Assembly (NCBI RefSeq): GCF_900327775.1
Contig: NZ_OUMZ01000007.1
Location: 669,606-733,605, forward strand
Origin: Roseovarius sp. EL26
GTDB taxonomy: Bacteria > Pseudomonadota > Alphaproteobacteria > Rhodobacterales > Rhodobacteraceae
Direction of reading: 5' to 3'
DNA: 64,000 nucleotides
Each line of letters begins with the position of its first letter. The stretch's first letter is position 1. Of the stretch, positions 60,763 through 64,000 are shown in pieces. A model generated the notes under the pieces. That model worked only from the letters and a program-made list of their open reading frames with translations, made no database searches and had not been told where the DNA came from. Both the position numbers and the translations under genes were made by a program.

Positions 60763-61775
60763 GCCAAGTTATTCGCGCATTTGCTTGTCTGATGGTGTTT
60801 CTACTTAGCGGACAGGCTGCACAAAGCCATGCCCTAGAACCCGGTTATCTTCAAATGACAGAGGTTGCCCCTGAAACCTGGCAGGTGTTCTGGCGCCGAC
60901 CCGATGTCAAGGGAATGCCAATGGCGATCGATGCGCAGTTACCTGAAAACTGCACTCCGGATCATGGCGGTACTCCTCAGTTTGACGGGCAAGCCTGGAG
61001 CGTGGCTTGGATGGCAACATGTGACGGCGGTCTCAAGGGCGAAACTGTCGCCATTCCGGGTTTGGAATCTCAGCGTACCGATGTTCTGATACGGGTTGGT
61101 TTTTCACAATCGGGATCGATGCTTGCATACCGGCTAACCCCTTCAGAAACGGCGTTTATTCTGCCTCAGGAGCAGACTGTCTGGCAAGTCTTATGGCAAT
61201 ACGGGCAGCTTGGGTTTGAGCATATTTTGGAAGGCTGGGATCACCTGTTGTTCGTCTTTGCCTTACTCATTCTTATCCAAAATACAGGGCGACTGATCGG
61301 TGCAATTACAGCCTTTACATTGGCTCATTCGATCACTTTGGCTCTCGCTACATTGGGGGTGGTTGATATGCCCGGATCACCGGTGGAAGCAGTGATTGCA
61401 TTATCGATCGTATTCCTTGCGGTTGAAATCCTGAAACAAGACTTGTCTAACCCACGCCTTAGCGCGCGGTTTCCTTGGGTGGTCTCTTTCTTGTTTGGCT
61501 TGCTGCATGGATTGGGGTTTGCCGGAGCCTTAAGTGATATTGGCCTGCCCGAAGGTGATATTCCGGCCGCGTTGCTGGCGTTCAATCTGGGGGTAGAGGC
61601 CGGGCAGTTGACCTTTGTATTTGTGGTTATAGCTGGGTTTGTGATCCTTCGGCAGATGTCAAAAAGTGTCGCACAGCAATTTCGTACCGTTGGGGCCCCC
61701 GGTCATTCCGCGATGGGCTACGCCATTGGCGGTGTCGCTATCTATTGGTTGGTTGAGAGAATAACCGGATTCTAA
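60759..61775 (+). CDS. HupE/UreJ-family membrane protein
   Basis: A 338-residue protein with a signal peptide (MSQVIRAFACLMVFLLSGQAAQS). A ~150-residue extracytoplasmic domain follows, then a six-helix HupE/UreJ_2 module. The module includes GWDHLLFVFALLIL, FTLAHSITLALATLGVV and FGLLHGLGFAGALSDIGLP, with conserved His residues. The related HupE and UreJ are nickel permeases, but the function of this branch is not established. It is translationally coupled to the parvulin gene. No hydrogenase or urease gene lies in the window. Confidence 0.82.
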   Translation: MSQVIRAFACLMVFLLSGQAAQSHALEPGYLQMTEVAPETWQVFWRRPDVKGMPMAIDAQLPENCTPDHGGTPQFDGQAWSVAWMATCDGGLKGETVAIPGLESQRTDVLIRVGFSQSGSMLAYRLTPSETAFILPQEQTVWQVLWQYGQLGFEHILEGWDHLLFVFALLILIQNTGRLIGAITAFTLAHSITLALATLGVVDMPGSPVEAVIALSIVFLAVEILKQDLSNPRLSARFPWVVSFLFGLLHGLGFAGALSDIGLPEGDIPAALLAFNLGVEAGQLTFVFVVIAGFVILRQMSKSVAQQFRTVGAPGHSAMGYAIGGVAIYWLVERITGF

Positions 61776-61831
61776 GCACGGCTAGGCTTCCGAGGATTTA
61801 ATCCAAGATGATGAACCGCAAGCTGACAAGT

Positions 61832-61865
61832 TATTAAAGGTCGAGCGTTAAGCTCGTCTTTAATA
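61832..61865 (+). terminator. Hairpin after the HupE/UreJ-like gene
   Basis: Stem TATTAAAG ... CTTTAATA enclosing an inner CGAGC / GCTCG stem, 57 nt after the stop of the HupE/UreJ-like gene. No long U-tract follows, so the terminator call is tentative. Confidence 0.45.
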
Positions 61866-61993
61866 GCATCATGTCAACCGTTTGGTCCTAGAATGTTTCA
61901 TGAGAGGTCGGCCTTAAGTGATCCAACGTCATTGCTGCACGAAATGTAGGCCATGCTAGATTGCTACAAAACATCATAGGGACCTGAGAACCA

Positions 61994-62719
61994 ATGCAAA
62001 GATTACGGCTGTTGCTTCAGCATAATTCTGTTCCAGTAATGATATTGGCGGTTCTGCTTGGGGCTGGGATACTTGTTTGGACTGCACCGGTGTGGACCTG
62101 GGCCTTTGTGTTGTTTGGAATACCTGCTCAGATGCTGAATGAATATAGTCTGCATCGCTACGTATTTCACTTGAAGCCGCCGCAAAGACAATGGGCTTTT
62201 GATCTGTTGTATCAGGCACATTATGGCCATCATGACTTTCCTACCAACACGAGGCTTTTCTTTGCACCGATCTGGGTGTCGGTGCCGATGTTGGTTGTGA
62301 ACTTCGCTCTGGTCTGGGGTGGGCTTATGTTGGTCGTGCCGATCTATGCGTTGCCACTGGCCGCTGCCATCGTACTGGTCGGCGGTGTGTCGACTTTTTT
62401 GGGGTATGAATGGTTCCATATGACGGCACATCTGAACGTCCGCAAAACCCGGGTCGAGCGGCATGTGACAACCTTGCATAATCAGCATCACTTCAGGGAT
62501 TTTGCAAAGTGGTTTCACGTCTCCCCGGGCGGCGAGATTATCGACCGCGTCATGGGAACCGGGATTGATCGCGAGGCTTTGCGCAATAAGCAACGTATCG
62601 AATTCATCCGGACATTAGGCATGCGGCCAGATGATCCACGGCTGATCTGCGCGAGACACCACTTTGCGGAAAAATACGGCCTGTCGGACAAAGAAATCGA
62701 ACAGGCTGCAGGCGGGTGA
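61994..62719 (+). CDS. Fatty-acid-hydroxylase / sterol-desaturase family protein
   Basis: A 241-residue integral-membrane di-iron hydroxylase-type protein. The histidine clusters are LHRYVFH, QAHYGHHDFP, FHMTAHL and LHNQHHF, arranged as in the FA_hydroxylase family (PF04116). Members hydroxylate or desaturate lipids or carotenoids. About four hydrophobic helices surround the His boxes. It stands apart from the HupE-like gene (218-bp gap) and is followed 72 bp later by an acyltransferase gene. The lipid substrate is unknown. Confidence 0.87.
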   Translation: MQRLRLLLQHNSVPVMILAVLLGAGILVWTAPVWTWAFVLFGIPAQMLNEYSLHRYVFHLKPPQRQWAFDLLYQAHYGHHDFPTNTRLFFAPIWVSVPMLVVNFALVWGGLMLVVPIYALPLAAAIVLVGGVSTFLGYEWFHMTAHLNVRKTRVERHVTTLHNQHHFRDFAKWFHVSPGGEIIDRVMGTGIDREALRNKQRIEFIRTLGMRPDDPRLICARHHFAEKYGLSDKEIEQAAGG

Positions 62720-62791
62720 AAACAGGGGCAAGGTTCGACCTTTCCGCAAAGTAACTTGAGAAAATCAAAAAGTTGCGGCACACATAAATGC

Positions 62792-64000
62792 ATGACAAAA
62801 CAATTATCTGAGCCATCCCATGCGTCTCTGAGTTACCGGCGCGACATTGACGGGCTGCGGGCCATTGCTATTCTCTTGGTTTGCATTTTTCATTTTAAAC
62901 TGCTGCCAATTGGAAATGCAGGTTTTATTGGGGTCGATGTATTTTTTGTGATCTCGGGATTCTTGATCACTCGCATCATCACATCTGGGCTTGAGGCGAA
63001 CAGTTTTTCGCTCAAGGAATTCTATTATCGCCGTATTCGACGTCTTTATCCTGCATTGTTGGTTGTGCTGTTGACCTATCTTTTGGCTGGCTATGTTTTG
63101 TTCTTGCCAGCCTTATTTGATGAATTGGCAATAGAAACATTCTTTTCGTCGATTTATGCCATCAACATCTATCTTTGGAAGGATGTAGACTACTTTGGAT
63201 TCCATGCACATTCGAGACCATTGCTTCATATGTGGTCTCTGGCTGTGGAAGAGCAATTCTATCTTTTTTACCCAGTAATGCTAATGGTCTTGGCGCGATT
63301 GACGAAAGGGCATCCTCGGACTTTGTTGATCTGGATGACGATGCTTACACTTGGCTCGTTCATATTTGGTTGGCTCGCGTCGGATTGGAAGCCTCAGGCG
63401 GCGTTTTATCTTTTGCCGACTCGTGCTTGGGAGCTGTTGGCTGGGGGTGTTCTCGCACTGATTTTGTCTCGCTACACGGTCTCAGAAACCCTAGCGCGCC
63501 TTGCAGGTCCCGTGGCGATTGTTCTGCTTGCCATGGCCTTGCTGATCCATCATCCAAATATTGCCTTTCCGGGATGGTACGCGGCTTTGCCGGTGATGGC
63601 TGCGGTTTTGTTTATAATTGGTGGTACTGAGTCTTCGGCTTGGGTTACGCGCGGATTATCCATCGGGCCGATGGTGTTTTTCGGTAAAATCTCCTATCCG
63701 CTCTATTTGGTGCATTGGCCGATTAAAATCATCCTGCAAGATAGTCTGGAAGAATTTACGCTTATCTGGCGTTGCATAGGGTTTGCATTATCTGTGTTGT
63801 TGGCCTGGGGCATTTACGCTTTGGTCGAAACGCCCATTCGAACCGGAAAACGGTTTCCTGCTAAACGCGGCTTTTTGGCCGTTGCTGGGGTGGGGCAGCT
63901 AGCAGCATTGGGCTTTGTCGCAGTTATTTACGGAACCAGTGGCTTGCCGCAGCGGTTTACCGTAGATGCGCAGACTTATCTTTCCACACGTGAAGATCTT
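62792..64000 (+). CDS. Acyltransferase-3 family membrane protein (3' end beyond the window)
   Basis: An open frame of 403 codons from the ATG at 62792 to the window edge with no stop. The N-terminus YRRDIDGLRAIAILLVCIFHF is the signature of the acyltransferase_3 (OafA/YrhL, NodX-like) family. It is followed by GVDVFFVISGFLI, the RRIRRLYPAL motif and ten or so membrane helices. It O-acetylates surface polysaccharide or related glycans in known members. The C-terminal SGNH esterase-like domain common to the long form would lie beyond the edge. Confidence 0.88.
   Translation, partial: MTKQLSEPSHASLSYRRDIDGLRAIAILLVCIFHFKLLPIGNAGFIGVDVFFVISGFLITRIITSGLEANSFSLKEFYYRRIRRLYPALLVVLLTYLLAGYVLFLPALFDELAIETFFSSIYAINIYLWKDVDYFGFHAHSRPLLHMWSLAVEEQFYLFYPVMLMVLARLTKGHPRTLLIWMTMLTLGSFIFGWLASDWKPQAAFYLLPTRAWELLAGGVLALILSRYTVSETLARLAGPVAIVLLAMALLIHHPNIAFPGWYAALPVMAAVLFIIGGTESSAWVTRGLSIGPMVFFGKISYPLYLVHWPIKIILQDSLEEFTLIWRCIGFALSVLLAWGIYALVETPIRTGKRFPAKRGFLAVAGVGQLAALGFVAVIYGTSGLPQRFTVDAQTYLSTREDL

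Overview
The window reads as chromosome of a marine alphaproteobacterium of the Rhodobacterales (Roseobacter group). Gene content is typical of that lineage: a form II coxSLM molybdenum hydroxylase cluster, a ChoXWV-type choline importer, an orphan Hint-domain protein, a fused two-domain E1 dehydrogenase and KpsC/KpsS capsule genes. G+C looks to be in the mid-50s percent (estimated by eye). I see no rRNA, tRNA, insertion sequence, integrase, prophage or CRISPR array.

Layout. 1-9.7 kb is mostly housekeeping on the minus strand: pyrC-pyrE, dnaB, a thiamine-binding protein, a Tat-exported agmatine-deiminase homologue, alr and the lipid-transport pair mlaE-mlaF, which is followed by an AT-rich membrane gene cut by the window edge. 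9.9-19.6 kb is a molybdenum-hydroxylase locus: coxD, an MBL hydrolase, coxE, an XdhC-like gene and a molybdopterin-binding gene, then a reversed ArsR-SRPBCC pair, then coxS-coxL-coxM. The large subunit has AYRGAGR in the active-site loop, the form II signature, so oxidation of CO is doubtful. 21-24 kb holds choX-choW-choV with a hairpin between choX and choW. 24-28.7 kb holds kpsS, a Wza-like lipoprotein and kpsC. 28.8-40.3 kb is mixed: ribE, two small envelope proteins, an Omp85-like barrel, an MscS channel, a Nudix protein, an RND efflux pair and an acidic CAP-domain protein.

40.3-48.7 kb contains a second three-subunit molybdenum hydroxylase with a small ubiquitin-fold protein ending in Gly-Gly, a divergent fused E1 gene across a perfect 20-bp palindrome, a Hint-domain protein and a tandem crcB pair. 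48.8-59.7 kb is the most interesting stretch: a fused CoA transferase, gabD, gabT, a divergent XRE-cupin regulator, a nitrilase-family amidase, a C45 Ntn-hydrolase, a VOC protein, a small unknown protein and an ATP-grasp ligase. A 19-bp palindrome, ACACNATG-N3-CATNGTGT, occurs once before gabT and twice before the Ntn-hydrolase/amidase operon, and I found it nowhere else in the window. This suggests one co-regulated pathway that releases or salvages an amine or GABA-like compound from an amide. The regulator has a different palindrome over its own start.

59.9-64 kb has a membrane-anchored parvulin co-transcribed with a HupE/UreJ-like membrane protein, a fatty-acid-hydroxylase-family enzyme and an acyltransferase cut by the window end.
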